Below, one piece after another: positions 17,646 through 26,915 of a DNA stretch of 40,866 bases; positions within the stretch are counted from its first letter, which is position 1, and each line of letters begins with the position of its first letter. Position numbers and translations under genes: made by a program. The notes below the pieces were generated by a model. That model saw nothing but the letters and a program-made list of their open reading frames with translations. It did no database searches and was not told the origin of the DNA. This DNA is from Planctomycetota bacterium (GTDB lineage Bacteria > Planctomycetota > UBA1135 > UBA2386). Location: assembly GCA_020848735.1 (NCBI GenBank), contig JADLHO010000055.1, positions 1 to 40,866 of the forward strand. Reading direction: 5' to 3'.

Positions 17646-18302
17646 ATGTCCGAACCCGCACCCACGCGACCCCGACGCCGCTTCCGCCGCCCGCTTCGGC
17701 TCGCTCTGGCGTTGCTCGGGCTGGCCGTCCTGCTCGTCGCGGGCGATTACGGCTACTGGGTGCTCGTGCAGCACCGGCTGGTCGTCGTCGACGAGGGTCG
17801 GGTCCTGCAGTCCGCGGAGATGGCGCCCGCGGAGCTCGTGCGTGTCGGTCGCGAACACGCGATCCGCAGCGTGCTCGATCTGCGCGACACGCGGCCCGAG
17901 GCCATCGCCGCGGAGCAGGTCGCCCTCGAACAGGCCGGGATCAAGCACCTCCATCTGCCGAGCCTCCAAGAACCCGATTCCGAGACGATCGAGCGCGCGC
18001 TGGAGCTGATGTCGGACCCCGCCAATCAGCCCGTGCTCGTCCACTGCGAGCACGGCGAGGGACGCTCGGTCCTCATGGCCGCGCTCTACCGCGTGAAGCA
18101 ACACGGTTGGACCAACGAAGCGGCCCTGCGCGCCTCGGCGCGGCTGCCGGAGAACCTGCGTTTCCTCGCCGACTGGATCCCGGGCCTCGGGACCTTCCGT
18201 CGCGAGAGCACCAAGGGCCGGCTGCTGCTGGGGTATCGGCCCGAGGGCACCGGCGACCCCAAGAGCACCGGAAGCGCGGTGAAGTCCATTCCGGGGCGAT
18301 GA
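17646..18302 (+). CDS. Membrane-anchored dual-specificity phosphatase-like protein
   Basis: The 218-residue protein has a basic N-terminus (RPRRRFRRPLR), one transmembrane helix (about 17-40) and then a tyrosine/dual-specificity phosphatase domain. The signature HCEHGEGRS (C134, R140) gives the C-x5-R active site, and SVLDLRDTRPE marks the usual preceding strand. Enzymes of this fold remove phosphate from phosphotyrosine, phospholipids or inositol phosphates. The membrane anchor and the neighbouring PAP2 and glycosyltransferase genes suggest a lipid phosphate, but this is inference. A GTG at 17634 is in frame; the ATG at 17646 is preferred because it follows the TAGACT element at leaderless-like distance. 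The stop overlaps the next start (ATGA). Confidence 0.85.
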   Translation: MSEPAPTRPRRRFRRPLRLALALLGLAVLLVAGDYGYWVLVQHRLVVVDEGRVLQSAEMAPAELVRVGREHAIRSVLDLRDTRPEAIAAEQVALEQAGIKHLHLPSLQEPDSETIERALELMSDPANQPVLVHCEHGEGRSVLMAALYRVKQHGWTNEAALRASARLPENLRFLADWIPGLGTFRRESTKGRLLLGYRPEGTGDPKSTGSAVKSIPGR

Positions 18303-19111
18303 ACGACGAGGGAGGCAACGACCCGATCGTCGGCCCCCACTCGCGCGACGGCCGGCTCCTGCTGATCGCGGCGCTCGCGTTCGGCGGCTCGCTGCTCGCG
18401 ATGCGCGTCGAGGACTCCGGACTCGTCGCCGCGCTCGAGCCGATCAGCGTCCGCCGCGGGGGGATCTTCCGGCTCTGGGATGCGGCGAGCGACCTCGTGC
18501 GCGGTCCCGGCCTCGCGGGCCTGCTGCTCCTCGGCCTCGCGTGCGCGCGCGGCGCGGCGCGGCGCCAGCTCCTGCTCACCAGCGCGGTGCTCGGCGGGCT
18601 GCTCGTCGAGGCGCTCAAGCGCCTCGTCGAGCGCCCGCGTCCGCTCGAGAACGACCTCGCGCTGTCCTGGCCGTCGGGGCATTCGCTGAGCGCGTTCGCC
18701 TTCGCGCTCGCCATGAGCGTCGGCGTGCGGGGCTCGTGGCGGACCGTGCTGCTCCTGGTCGGCGCGAGCATCGTGGCGTCGTCGCGCGTCCTCGTCCTGC
18801 GCCATTGGCCGTCGGACGTCCTGGCTTCGCTGGGCGTGGCCCTCGTGGCCCTCGTCATCGCGCGCCGTCTGCCCGTGCTGATCCGCGGCTTCGTCGCACC
18901 GCCGTGGTTGCTTCCGCTCGCGGCGATCGTGATCCTCTTCGTCTCCGTGACCTCGACGATCCTCGATCCCTGGGGCCTGCGCGGCCCGCGCGCCTGGGGC
19001 GTACTGCTCTCCGTCGCGGCGTTCGTCGCCCTCGGTGTCGTGGACGGCCGGACCGCGCTCGACCCGGTCGACGGTCGACACGGAGCGCCAACCGTGAGCG
19101 ACGAACGGTGA
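18299..19111 (+). CDS. PAP2-family membrane phosphatase
   Basis: The 270-residue protein has about six hydrophobic segments and the three phosphatase motifs of the PAP2 superfamily: KRLVERPRP (K107 to P114), PSGH (125-128) and SRVLVLRHWPSD (S162, R163, H169, D173). Such enzymes dephosphorylate membrane lipids such as undecaprenyl pyrophosphate, phosphatidate or lipid A. The two glycosyltransferases that follow use polyprenyl-phosphate sugars in known relatives, so recycling of the lipid carrier is a reasonable reading. The ATG at 18299 overlaps the previous stop and the stop overlaps the next GTG, so the gene is coupled on both sides. The same frame is open further upstream, but that part overlaps the phosphatase gene and is not used. 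Confidence 0.9.
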   Translation: MNDEGGNDPIVGPHSRDGRLLLIAALAFGGSLLAMRVEDSGLVAALEPISVRRGGIFRLWDAASDLVRGPGLAGLLLLGLACARGAARRQLLLTSAVLGGLLVEALKRLVERPRPLENDLALSWPSGHSLSAFAFALAMSVGVRGSWRTVLLLVGASIVASSRVLVLRHWPSDVLASLGVALVALVIARRLPVLIRGFVAPPWLLPLAAIVILFVSVTSTILDPWGLRGPRAWGVLLSVAAFVALGVVDGRTALDPVDGRHGAPTVSDER

Positions 19112-20733
19112 GACTCGCGCGGATCCCGTTCGGCCTGCTCGCCCTGTTCGCGACGCTCGGCGTCCTCGCCGCGAACCTCGCCGGCTCGATGGCCTTCGAA
19201 CTGCTCGACGTCGACGAGCCGCGCTTCGCGACGGCGTCGCGCCAGCTGCTGCGCAGCGGCGACTGGCTCGTGCCGCACTTCAACGGCGCCGAACGCCTCG
19301 ACAAGCCGATCCTCGTCTACTGGCTCCAGGCCGCGTGCATGGCGCTGTTCTCGAGCAGCGAGTTCGCGGCGCGGCTGCCGTCGGCACTCGCCGTCGCAGC
19401 CGCCGTTCCGGCCACCGCGTGCATCGGCCGCGCCCTCGGGCTCCGCGCGCCCTTCGCGGTGATCGCGGGTGCCGCGGTCGGCACGAGCGGCGCGGCACAG
19501 GCGCTCGCGCACGGTGCCACCGCCGACGCGACGCTGCTCGGCATCGTCGCGTGGACCTGCAAGCTGATGGTCGACGTGAAGCTCGGACGCGCGGGCCCCG
19601 TGAGCCGCGTGCTGGTCTGGGTGCTGCTCGCCCTCGCCTTCCTCACGAAGGGGCCACCGGCGCTCGTCGCACCGCTCGCGCTCGCCTCCGGCATGTTCGC
19701 CGCAGGCTGGCGACCACGGCTCGCGGGGTTCAGCGCCGGAGCCGTGCTCGCGGCTGCGATCGTCGCCGCATGGGCCGTGCCCGCGCTGATCCGCACCGAA
19801 GGCCGCTTCTGGACGATCGGCGTGATGCATCACGTCGTGGACCGCAGCCTGCGGCCCTTCGAGGGTCACGGCGGACATGCGCCGTGGTGGTATCTGTTCT
19901 ACGTCGGCGCCGTGCCGCTCGCGTTCCTGCCCTGGACGCCGTTCCTGCTCGCCTTGCGTCGCGGACTGCGACTGCGCGAGCAGGCCGTGCCCGGCACCGC
20001 ACGTCTCCTCGGCGCGTGGTTCTTCGTCACGCTCCTCGTGTTCTCCCTCGCGACGAGCAAGCTCGCGCACTACCCGCTGCCGGCGTTCCCCGCGCTCGCG
20101 ATCGCGATGGCGTTCGCGCTGCAGGCGCATCCGCTCGCGGACCGCTGGGTCGGCGGCACGCTCCTCGCCCTCGGCGTGCTGGCCGGCGGCGTGACGATCG
20201 CCGCGTTCCCCGTCCTCGGCCTCGGGATCGAGGTGCCCGCGTTGCTCACCGGTGCGGCCCTCCTCGTCGGCTTCGCCGGCGCGAGCCGTCTCGCGTGGCG
20301 CGGCGAGCTCGGGGGCGCGGGACTCGCGATGGCCTTCGTCGCGATCGCCGGGTTCGGCGGCTTCGCGGCCTTCGTCGCGCCGCCGCTGCTCGAACACGGC
20401 GCCGCGCACGTGGTGCAGATGCGCAAGGCCGAGGTGTTCCCGCCGGAACGGCGGGTCGCCACCTACGCGCTCTCGATGCCGAGCCTCGTCTTCTATCTCG
20501 ACCGCGAGGTGCCGGCGCTCGATCCGAGCGCCGCGGTGCAGTGGCTGCTCACGTCGGGGCAGGTGCTCGTCACCACGCGTGACAAGCTCGCGCAGCTCGA
20601 CCCGGCGATCGCCGCGCTCGACGAGGCGCAGCGCGCTGCGGTCCGGGCACTCGTCGCCTCGCCCCGCCACGTGCTGCGCGGCTTCCTGCCCAACAAGGGC
20701 AAGCTCGTCGATCTCCTGGTGATCGGCTCGTGA
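19108..20733 (+). CDS. ArnT/PMT-like integral membrane glycosyltransferase (GT39/GT83)
   Basis: The 541-residue protein has about 11-12 hydrophobic helices and the hallmarks of ArnT-like glycosyltransferases. These are an early acidic motif in the first periplasmic loop (DVDEPRFATA, D36 and E37), followed by SGDWLVPHFNG and LDKPILVYWLQ, and a later FLTKGPPALV segment. Known relatives move a sugar from a polyprenyl-phosphate donor to lipid A or protein on the outer face of the inner membrane. The start is a GTG overlapping the PAP2 stop (GTGA); no ATG gives a complete first helix. The C-terminal 100 residues are soluble and probably periplasmic. The donor and acceptor are unknown. Confidence 0.88.
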   Translation: MRLARIPFGLLALFATLGVLAANLAGSMAFELLDVDEPRFATASRQLLRSGDWLVPHFNGAERLDKPILVYWLQAACMALFSSSEFAARLPSALAVAAAVPATACIGRALGLRAPFAVIAGAAVGTSGAAQALAHGATADATLLGIVAWTCKLMVDVKLGRAGPVSRVLVWVLLALAFLTKGPPALVAPLALASGMFAAGWRPRLAGFSAGAVLAAAIVAAWAVPALIRTEGRFWTIGVMHHVVDRSLRPFEGHGGHAPWWYLFYVGAVPLAFLPWTPFLLALRRGLRLREQAVPGTARLLGAWFFVTLLVFSLATSKLAHYPLPAFPALAIAMAFALQAHPLADRWVGGTLLALGVLAGGVTIAAFPVLGLGIEVPALLTGAALLVGFAGASRLAWRGELGGAGLAMAFVAIAGFGGFAAFVAPPLLEHGAAHVVQMRKAEVFPPERRVATYALSMPSLVFYLDREVPALDPSAAVQWLLTSGQVLVTTRDKLAQLDPAIAALDEAQRAAVRALVASPRHVLRGFLPNKGKLVDLLVIGS

Positions 20734-22343
20734 TGGGCGGATCCACCGACGACCGCGATGCGGGGCTGCCGTCGACCCGGATCCGCCCGGGAACGGCCCT
20801 CGCGCTCGCGATCGCGGCGTGGTTCGTCGTGTTCGTCGCACGCCTCGCGGGACCGGACGACCTGCTGACCCGCGACCAGGAACGCGTGGCCGCCTACGTG
20901 CTCGACATCGTCGAGAACGGCAACTGGCTCGCGCAGGAGGATGCCGAGGGCAACTTCGCGTCGAAGCCGCCGCTCTTCAATTGGCTCGCGGCGCTGGGCA
21001 CGCTCGCGTTCGGCGACACCGGTCGCGTCGCGATGGCGTTCCCGAGCTGGTGCGCGACCCTCCTCTGCGCGCTCCTCGTCCTCGGCGTGACCGCCCGCGC
21101 CTTCGGCCGGAGCGCCGGTGCCTGGGCGGCGATCCTCTACTTCGCGTCGATGCTCGGCCTGCGGCAGGTCCTCATCCTGCGCACCGACGCGTTGTTCCAG
21201 GGCCTCGTCTTCCTCGCCGCGCTCCTGGCCTTCAGCGCGTTCGAGCGGCGCCGGAGCTGGCTGCCGTTCTGGATCGCCGCGACCTTCGCGACGCTCACGA
21301 AGGGCCCGCTCGTCCTCGTGCTGGCCACGCTCGGGCTGCTCGCGTTCGTCCGCGAGCGGCCCTTCCGCCCGCGCCTCCGCGAGCACGCTCTCGGTCTCGC
21401 GATCCTCGTCGGCGTGTGCGGCGCGTGGTTCCTCGCCGCGAACCTCGCCACCGAGGGTCGTGCGTGGCAGAAGCTGATCGTCGACGAGCTCGTCGGTCAC
21501 ACCTTGGGGACCCGCGAGAACGCGAGTCCACCCGGCCTCCATCCGTACCGCGCCCCGGCGTGGTTCGTCACGCGCCTGCTCCCGATGAGCGCGCTCGCGA
21601 TCCTCGCCTTCGTGCGCGTGCTGCGCGCGCCGCGCATCGGCGCGCCGGCCTCGCGTCTCGAGCGCTTCTTCGCCGTGCAATGCCTGGCCGCCGTCGTGAT
21701 GTTCGCGTTCGCGTCCGAGCATCGCTTCGAGCAGCTCATGCCGCTCGTGCCCGGTGCCGCACTGCTCGCGGGTCACGAGCTGTCCCGACGGATCGCGGGC
21801 TTGTCCTCGGCCACGCAGGCGCGCCTGCGCGTCGGCGCCGTCGCCGTGCTCGGCTTCACCGCCCACGCCTATCTCTCGTGGTGGGACTCGCGAACGCCGC
21901 CGCTCGTGCAGAGCCGCAACGTCGCGGAGTTCGCGGCCGAGCTCCGGCCCCACTTCTGCGGCGAGGAGCGTCTCCATCGCTTCGACGCGCCACGGGGTCT
22001 CGACGCGCACCTCGCACGCTTCGAGCGACCGCTCGAAGGCGACGGCTTGCGCACGCGCCTCGCCGAGAGCGATCGGCCGTTCTGGATCGCCGTCGTCGAC
22101 GAGGCGGCGTTCCGCGCCCAGCTCGGCGACGCGGCGGCGACGCGTCTGCGGGTCCTGAGGCGGCACCCCTACCTCGGCGAGACGACGCTCTCGATCCTCA
22201 GCGACCAGGCTGCCCTGCCCCCGGCATCGCCCGCGCCCACGCCGCCGCTGCTGCCGCTCGGAGCCTTCGTGCTCACCGTGTCCGTGCTGCTCGGCGTCGC
22301 GGTGCGCCGCACGCTCGCGACGTTGCGCGCGGCGACGGACTGA
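20733..22343 (+). CDS. ArnT/PMT-like integral membrane glycosyltransferase, second copy
   Basis: The 536-residue protein has the same layout as its upstream neighbour: an early acidic motif (TRDQERVAAYV, D48 and E50), GNWLAQ, FASKPPLFNWLAAL and FATLTKGPLVLVL, over about 11 helices. Its sequence is clearly diverged from the first copy, so it is an old duplication or an independent member rather than a recent repeat. It probably transfers a different sugar or uses a different acceptor. The ATG at 20733 overlaps the previous stop by one base (TGATG); a GTG three bases earlier is an alternative. It ends 21 bases before the stop of the convergent third glycosyltransferase. Confidence 0.88.
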   Translation: MGGSTDDRDAGLPSTRIRPGTALALAIAAWFVVFVARLAGPDDLLTRDQERVAAYVLDIVENGNWLAQEDAEGNFASKPPLFNWLAALGTLAFGDTGRVAMAFPSWCATLLCALLVLGVTARAFGRSAGAWAAILYFASMLGLRQVLILRTDALFQGLVFLAALLAFSAFERRRSWLPFWIAATFATLTKGPLVLVLATLGLLAFVRERPFRPRLREHALGLAILVGVCGAWFLAANLATEGRAWQKLIVDELVGHTLGTRENASPPGLHPYRAPAWFVTRLLPMSALAILAFVRVLRAPRIGAPASRLERFFAVQCLAAVVMFAFASEHRFEQLMPLVPGAALLAGHELSRRIAGLSSATQARLRVGAVAVLGFTAHAYLSWWDSRTPPLVQSRNVAEFAAELRPHFCGEERLHRFDAPRGLDAHLARFERPLEGDGLRTRLAESDRPFWIAVVDEAAFRAQLGDAAATRLRVLRRHPYLGETTLSILSDQAALPPASPAPTPPLLPLGAFVLTVSVLLGVAVRRTLATLRAATD

Positions 22344-22364
22344 GCCGCATCGCCCCCGCTGTGC

Positions 22365-23879
22365 TCAACGCCGTCGTTCGGCGAGCACGAAGCTGCGTTC
22401 GCGACCGCGCAGCCGCACGCGTTCGATCCACTGCGAGGGGTCGAGGTCGCTGGCCTGGCCGTCGAGCCAGCGCGCGACGAGCCAGTCGGTCGTCACCTCG
22501 CGCGCGAGGCGATCCCGCCAGTTCGCGCGCGGATCGAGCGCGAACGCGAACATCTCGCCGGGATGGCCCCAGATCTCGAAGCGCTCGATACCGCGGGCAT
22601 CGAGCTCGGCGCGCATCATCGCGGCGAGGCGCGCCTCGTCGCGCACGCCGAGGTTGCGGTACGACTCGCGATCGCGCGCGACGGTCGCGAGGCCGATCAC
22701 GGGGAGGAGCAGGATCAGCGCGAACGCGCCCGCACGCGTGCGCACGGCGAGCGCGACGACGCCGAGCGCGACGGCACCCGGCAGAGAGCGCCCCGGGAAC
22801 GGATAGGGCAGGAACGGCAGCAGCGCCGCCGCGAGGGCCGCGACGACCACCACGCCGCGCACCGCGACCGTGATCGCGCGCGGCAACGCGCTCGACTCGC
22901 GGGTCCACGCCGCGATGCGACGCGCCGTCGCGAAGGCGATGAGGGGCACGCCCGGCAGGAGATAGCGCGAGGGACGCAAAGGCACGACGACGAGCACCAG
23001 GACCGCGCCGAGGAAGCCCCAGGCGCAGGCGCGCTCGATGCGCGCGAGAGGGCTCGGATCGCGGTCGCGGAGCACGCCGAGGAGCCACGGCGTGAACGGC
23101 AGGCTCGCACCGAGCGAGCGCAGCACGTGCATCGGCAGGTCCAACAGGCTGTCCTGGTCGAAGAGCGCGATGCGACCGACGGACTCCGAGGCGGCGACCG
23201 CCGCGGCCTGCGTCGTCGATCCCCCGTCGCTCAGGACGCCGAGCAGGACCAGCACGTAGGCGGCGCACGGCGCGAGCAGGGCCGGCAGGAACGCGGCGGC
23301 GACGAGTCGCGGCGACATGCGCAGGGCCACGACGAACGGCACCGCGAGGAACATCACGAGCGGCGGGCCCTTGGTGAGCAACGCGAGCGCCCCGGCGAGT
23401 CCCGCGAAGACGAGCTGCTTCGCCGAACCCGCGGCGGCGCCGTCGAGCAGGGCGAGGATCGCGACCGCCGACGCGCCCGCGAACATGGGGTCGATCTCGG
23501 CGAAGGCGCCGTGCCACAGCATGCTCGGTGCGCAGAGGATCGCGAGGGCGCCGAGATACGCCGTGCGGCGATCCGCGCGCCGCGCGAGCACGCCGAACGC
23601 GACACACGCGCACCACCAGATCGCGAGCAACGAGGGGATGCGGGCGACGACCGGGTGGAGCCCGAACACCTGCTCCACCGCCGACATGGCCCAGTAGTGC
23701 GCGGGTGGCTTGGTGAAGATCGTCTCGCCGCCGAGCCGGGGGACGACGAGATCGCCCGAGACCGTCATCTCGTGCGCGATCAGCACCCTCATCGCCTCGC
23801 TGCCGGCCCAGGTCGAGCGCAACCAGGGACCGCCGTGGGCGAGCAAGGTCACGACGAGCAGGACGAGAGCGGTTCGCAC
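22365..23879 (-). CDS. ArnT/PMT-like integral membrane glycosyltransferase, third copy
   Basis: This 504-residue protein also has the ArnT-like pattern: a first helix (TALVLLVVTLL), then AGSEAMRVLIAHEM with a conserved glutamate (E28; the neighbouring aspartate is serine), SGDLVVPRLGG, FTKPPAHYW and LALLTKGPPLV. About 11 helices follow. The soluble tail (about 400-504) has WGHPGEMFAFALD and REVTTDWLVARWLDG. The same frame stays open far upstream to 28145 because of the high GC content, but that part reads as antisense to clear genes. The GTG at 23879 is the only start that gives a complete N-terminus. Only 60 bases separate it from the divergent BNR gene. Confidence 0.85.
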   Translation of the reverse strand: MRTALVLLVVTLLAHGGPWLRSTWAGSEAMRVLIAHEMTVSGDLVVPRLGGETIFTKPPAHYWAMSAVEQVFGLHPVVARIPSLLAIWWCACVAFGVLARRADRRTAYLGALAILCAPSMLWHGAFAEIDPMFAGASAVAILALLDGAAAGSAKQLVFAGLAGALALLTKGPPLVMFLAVPFVVALRMSPRLVAAAFLPALLAPCAAYVLVLLGVLSDGGSTTQAAAVAASESVGRIALFDQDSLLDLPMHVLRSLGASLPFTPWLLGVLRDRDPSPLARIERACAWGFLGAVLVLVVVPLRPSRYLLPGVPLIAFATARRIAAWTRESSALPRAITVAVRGVVVVAALAAALLPFLPYPFPGRSLPGAVALGVVALAVRTRAGAFALILLLPVIGLATVARDRESYRNLGVRDEARLAAMMRAELDARGIERFEIWGHPGEMFAFALDPRANWRDRLAREVTTDWLVARWLDGQASDLDPSQWIERVRLRGRERSFVLAERRR

Positions 23880-23925
23880 GGGTCGCGCACCGTATCTCCG
23901 CAGCGATCGATCGCCAGCGTGCGGA

Positions 23926-23931
23926 TAGCCT
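23926..23931 (+). promoter_or_regulatory. Putative -10 element (TAGCCT), leaderless arrangement
   Basis: TAGCCT (TAnnnT form) ends eight bases before the ATG at 23940. If used as a -10 box, transcription would begin within about two bases of the start codon, giving a leaderless message. No -35 box is evident. Confidence 0.35.
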
Positions 23932-23939
23932 GCGCCGCC

Positions 23940-26894
23940 ATGTCCGCCGTGACGCTCCGTGCGCTGCTCCTGCTCGTCGCCGCCTCGCTCGCCCCGCGCG
24001 CCGCGGCGTCCCCGCAGGATCTCGCGACCCATCTGCGCTGGCGCAACCTCGGCCCCGGCAACATGAGCGGACGCGTGGCATCGATCGACGCGCTCGACAG
24101 CGACTGGCGCGTCGCACTCGTCGGCTCCGCGTCGGGCGGGGTCTTCCTCACGCGCAATGCCGGGGTGACGTGGCAGCCGATCTTCGACCGTCAGGGCGCC
24201 TGCTCGATCGGCGCCGTGGCGTTCAGCCAGTGCGATCCCGACGTGATCTGGGTCGGCACCGGCGAAGCCAACAACCGGAACAGCGTGGGTTGGGGCAACG
24301 GTGTGCACCGTTCGGTCGACGGCGGCAAGACCTTCACGAACGTCGGACTGCGCGACACGCGCCAGATCGCGGACATCGCGGTGCACCCCACCGATCGCAA
24401 CGTCGCCTGGGTCGCCGCGGTCGGCAGTCTCTGGGGCGATTCCGGGTCGCGCGGCCTCTTCTGGACCAACGACGGCGGCGCGACCTGGACGAAGCTCGGG
24501 GGCGGATTGCCGAGCGACGTCGACGTCGGCTGCACCGAGGTCGTCGTCCATCCGCGCGATCCCGACGTGCTGCTCTGCGGGATGTACCAGCGGCGGCGCT
24601 CCCCGTGGTGGATGCACTCCGGCGGACCGCGCGGCGGCATCTTCAAGTCGACGGACGCCGGCAAGACCTGGCGCAAGCTCAGCGACGGCCTGCCCGTCGG
24701 CGACACCGGGATGATCGATCTCGAGTTCTGCCGCGACCATCCGGACGTCGTCGTGGCGCAGGTCGAGGCCAGCGAGGAACTGCCTGCGGATCTCGCGATC
24801 CCCGGCCCCGGCATCTACCGCAGCGACGACGGCGGCGAGAGCTGGCGCTACCTGCTGCGCACCAATCTCCGGCCCTTCTATCACGGTCAGGTCGCGATCG
24901 ATCCCGTCGACCCCGACCGCATCTACTCCGTCGGCCGCGAGTTCAAGGTCAGCAAGGACGGCGGACGGACCTGGCAGGAGCGTTGGTGGGGCGGCGGCGG
25001 CGACGACCACGATCTCTGGATCTCGCCGCAGGATGGCCGGATCCGCTACATGGCGACCGACCAGGGCGCGCACCTGACGATCGACGACGGCAGCAGCGTC
25101 ATCGCCTTCGAGAACCTCGCGATCGGTCAGTACTACGCGATCGGCGTCGACTTCGCGGAGCCCTACCGCGTGATCGGCGGGCTGCAGGACAACGCGCTGT
25201 GGCTCACGCCGAGCAACAGCCGCGACCCGCGCGGCGTGCTCGCCATGCACAGCTCGTGGCTCGGCGAGGGCGACGGCTTCCATGCGCAGATCGATCCGCG
25301 CGACAACCGCACCGCGTACCTCGTCAACCACTGCGGCTTCGCCGCGCGCGTCGATCTCGTGACGCGCGAGCACCGCTACGTCACGCCGACTCCCGAGACG
25401 ACGAGCAACTTCGCCGCGTGGTTCGATCCCGCGTTCCAGGAGACGCCGATCGACTACACGATCGAGCCCGGCGAGCACTGGTTCTTCTACGAGCGCCCCG
25501 ATCGTCCGCGCCTGCCGCCGCAGTTCCGTGCCGCATGGTCGACGCCGCTCGTGCTCTCCACGCGCGATCCCGACGTGCTGTGGTACGGCGGCAACCACCT
25601 CTTCGAGTCGCGCGACCGCGGCGAGACCTGGCGCATCGTGAGCCCGGATCTTTCGACGAACGACCCTGCGAAGCGGAACCCGTCGAAGTCGGGTGGGCTC
25701 ACGCGCGAGGTCACCGGCGGCGAGAACCACTGCACGATCGTCACGATCGGCCCCTCGCCCTTCGACGACTCGATCGTGTGGGTCGGCACCGACGACGGCA
25801 ACGTGCAGCTCACGCGCGACGGCGGCCGCACGTGGACGAACGTCCGGCCGCGACTGCAGACCGCCGAAGGTGCGCCGCGCGAGGGCGCGTGGGTCAGCCG
25901 CGTGACGCCCTCGCACCACGTCGTGGGGCGCTGCTACGTCACGCTCGACGACCACCGCCGCGACGACTATCGGCCCCATGTCTTCGTCACGGAGGACTTC
26001 GGGGCGACCTGGCGCAGCCTCGGCGACGGCCTCCCGGCGGACGGCAGCGTCTACGTCATCCGCGAGGACCGCGAGAACGAGGAGCTGCTCTTCGTGGGAA
26101 CGGAGTTCGGCTGCTTCGCGTCGCTCGAGCGCGGCGCGCGGTGGTTCGAGCTCGACCATGCGCTGCCCGACGTGGCGGTGCACGACCTGGTCATCCATCC
26201 GCGCGACCACGACCTCGTGGCAGGCACGCACGGCCGCGCGATCTGGATCGCCGACGACCTCACGGCGCTCCAGCAGTGCACGCGCGAGGTGCGGGCCACG
26301 GCGTGGGCGCTCTTCCGGCCGCGCGTCGCCACCACCTGGCGGACGATCGACCACGGGCGCAAGCAGCCCGACTTCCTCTTCCGCGGCGAGAACCCCGAGC
26401 GCGGGGCCTACGTGCAGTTCTGGAGCGCGACGGCGCGCGACCGGCAGGCGACGGTCGTCGTCGAGAGCCTCGACGGCGGGTCGCGCTGGTCGCAGCGCGT
26501 CGCCGTGGTCGCCGGCATCAACCGCGTGCGCTGGCCGCTCGAGTTCGCGCCGGGGGAGCGCGAGCTCGAAGCCCAGCGCGCGACCCTCGCCGCCGCGATC
26601 ACGCGGATCGCGGCGGCGAGGGAGGACGCGACCCATCGGGCTGCGCTGGAACGCCACCGCGCCGCGCTCGAGGAGGCGCGCGGCGCGCGGGCGCTGAACC
26701 GCGTGCGGCGCGAGCTGATGGCCGGGTTCGGCGGCTTCGCGGCCGGTCGGCCGAGCTTCGGCGAGGCCCTCGACGAACGCAGGGCAGCGCCGGGCACCTA
26801 CCGCGTGCGGCTGGTCCACGAGGATCTGGGCGAGGCGGGGCTCATGACCGAGCTGCGCGTGCGGGACGATCCGCTCGCGACCACCGGACGCTGA
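23940..26894 (+). CDS. Secreted sortilin/VPS10-like BNR beta-propeller protein
   Basis: The 984-residue protein has a signal peptide (about 1-24) and a long beta-propeller built from BNR/sortilin-type repeats. Each blade carries an Asp-box-like turn: SVDGGKTFTN, TNDGGATWTK, STDAGKTWRK, SDDGGESWRY, SKDGGRTWQE, SRDRGETWRI, TRDGGRTWTN. The opening RWRNLGPGNMSGRV and the GTGEANNRNSVGWGNGV segment are typical of a large secreted bacterial family with sialidase-like or VPS10 annotation, whose substrates are mostly unknown. After the propeller (about 780) a beta domain follows, then a charged coiled coil (about 855-920, ELEAQRATLAAA and AALERHRAALEEA) and a short beta end. The catalytic residues of true sialidases are not evident, so a glycan- or peptide-binding role is as likely as hydrolysis. 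It starts at the ATG at 23940, close behind a TAGCCT element. Confidence 0.85.
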   Translation: MSAVTLRALLLLVAASLAPRAAASPQDLATHLRWRNLGPGNMSGRVASIDALDSDWRVALVGSASGGVFLTRNAGVTWQPIFDRQGACSIGAVAFSQCDPDVIWVGTGEANNRNSVGWGNGVHRSVDGGKTFTNVGLRDTRQIADIAVHPTDRNVAWVAAVGSLWGDSGSRGLFWTNDGGATWTKLGGGLPSDVDVGCTEVVVHPRDPDVLLCGMYQRRRSPWWMHSGGPRGGIFKSTDAGKTWRKLSDGLPVGDTGMIDLEFCRDHPDVVVAQVEASEELPADLAIPGPGIYRSDDGGESWRYLLRTNLRPFYHGQVAIDPVDPDRIYSVGREFKVSKDGGRTWQERWWGGGGDDHDLWISPQDGRIRYMATDQGAHLTIDDGSSVIAFENLAIGQYYAIGVDFAEPYRVIGGLQDNALWLTPSNSRDPRGVLAMHSSWLGEGDGFHAQIDPRDNRTAYLVNHCGFAARVDLVTREHRYVTPTPETTSNFAAWFDPAFQETPIDYTIEPGEHWFFYERPDRPRLPPQFRAAWSTPLVLSTRDPDVLWYGGNHLFESRDRGETWRIVSPDLSTNDPAKRNPSKSGGLTREVTGGENHCTIVTIGPSPFDDSIVWVGTDDGNVQLTRDGGRTWTNVRPRLQTAEGAPREGAWVSRVTPSHHVVGRCYVTLDDHRRDDYRPHVFVTEDFGATWRSLGDGLPADGSVYVIREDRENEELLFVGTEFGCFASLERGARWFELDHALPDVAVHDLVIHPRDHDLVAGTHGRAIWIADDLTALQQCTREVRATAWALFRPRVATTWRTIDHGRKQPDFLFRGENPERGAYVQFWSATARDRQATVVVESLDGGSRWSQRVAVVAGINRVRWPLEFAPGERELEAQRATLAAAITRIAAAREDATHRAALERHRAALEEARGARALNRVRRELMAGFGGFAAGRPSFGEALDERRAAPGTYRVRLVHEDLGEAGLMTELRVRDDPLATTGR

Positions 26895-26915
26895 TCGCGA
26901 ACCGAACGGAGACCC

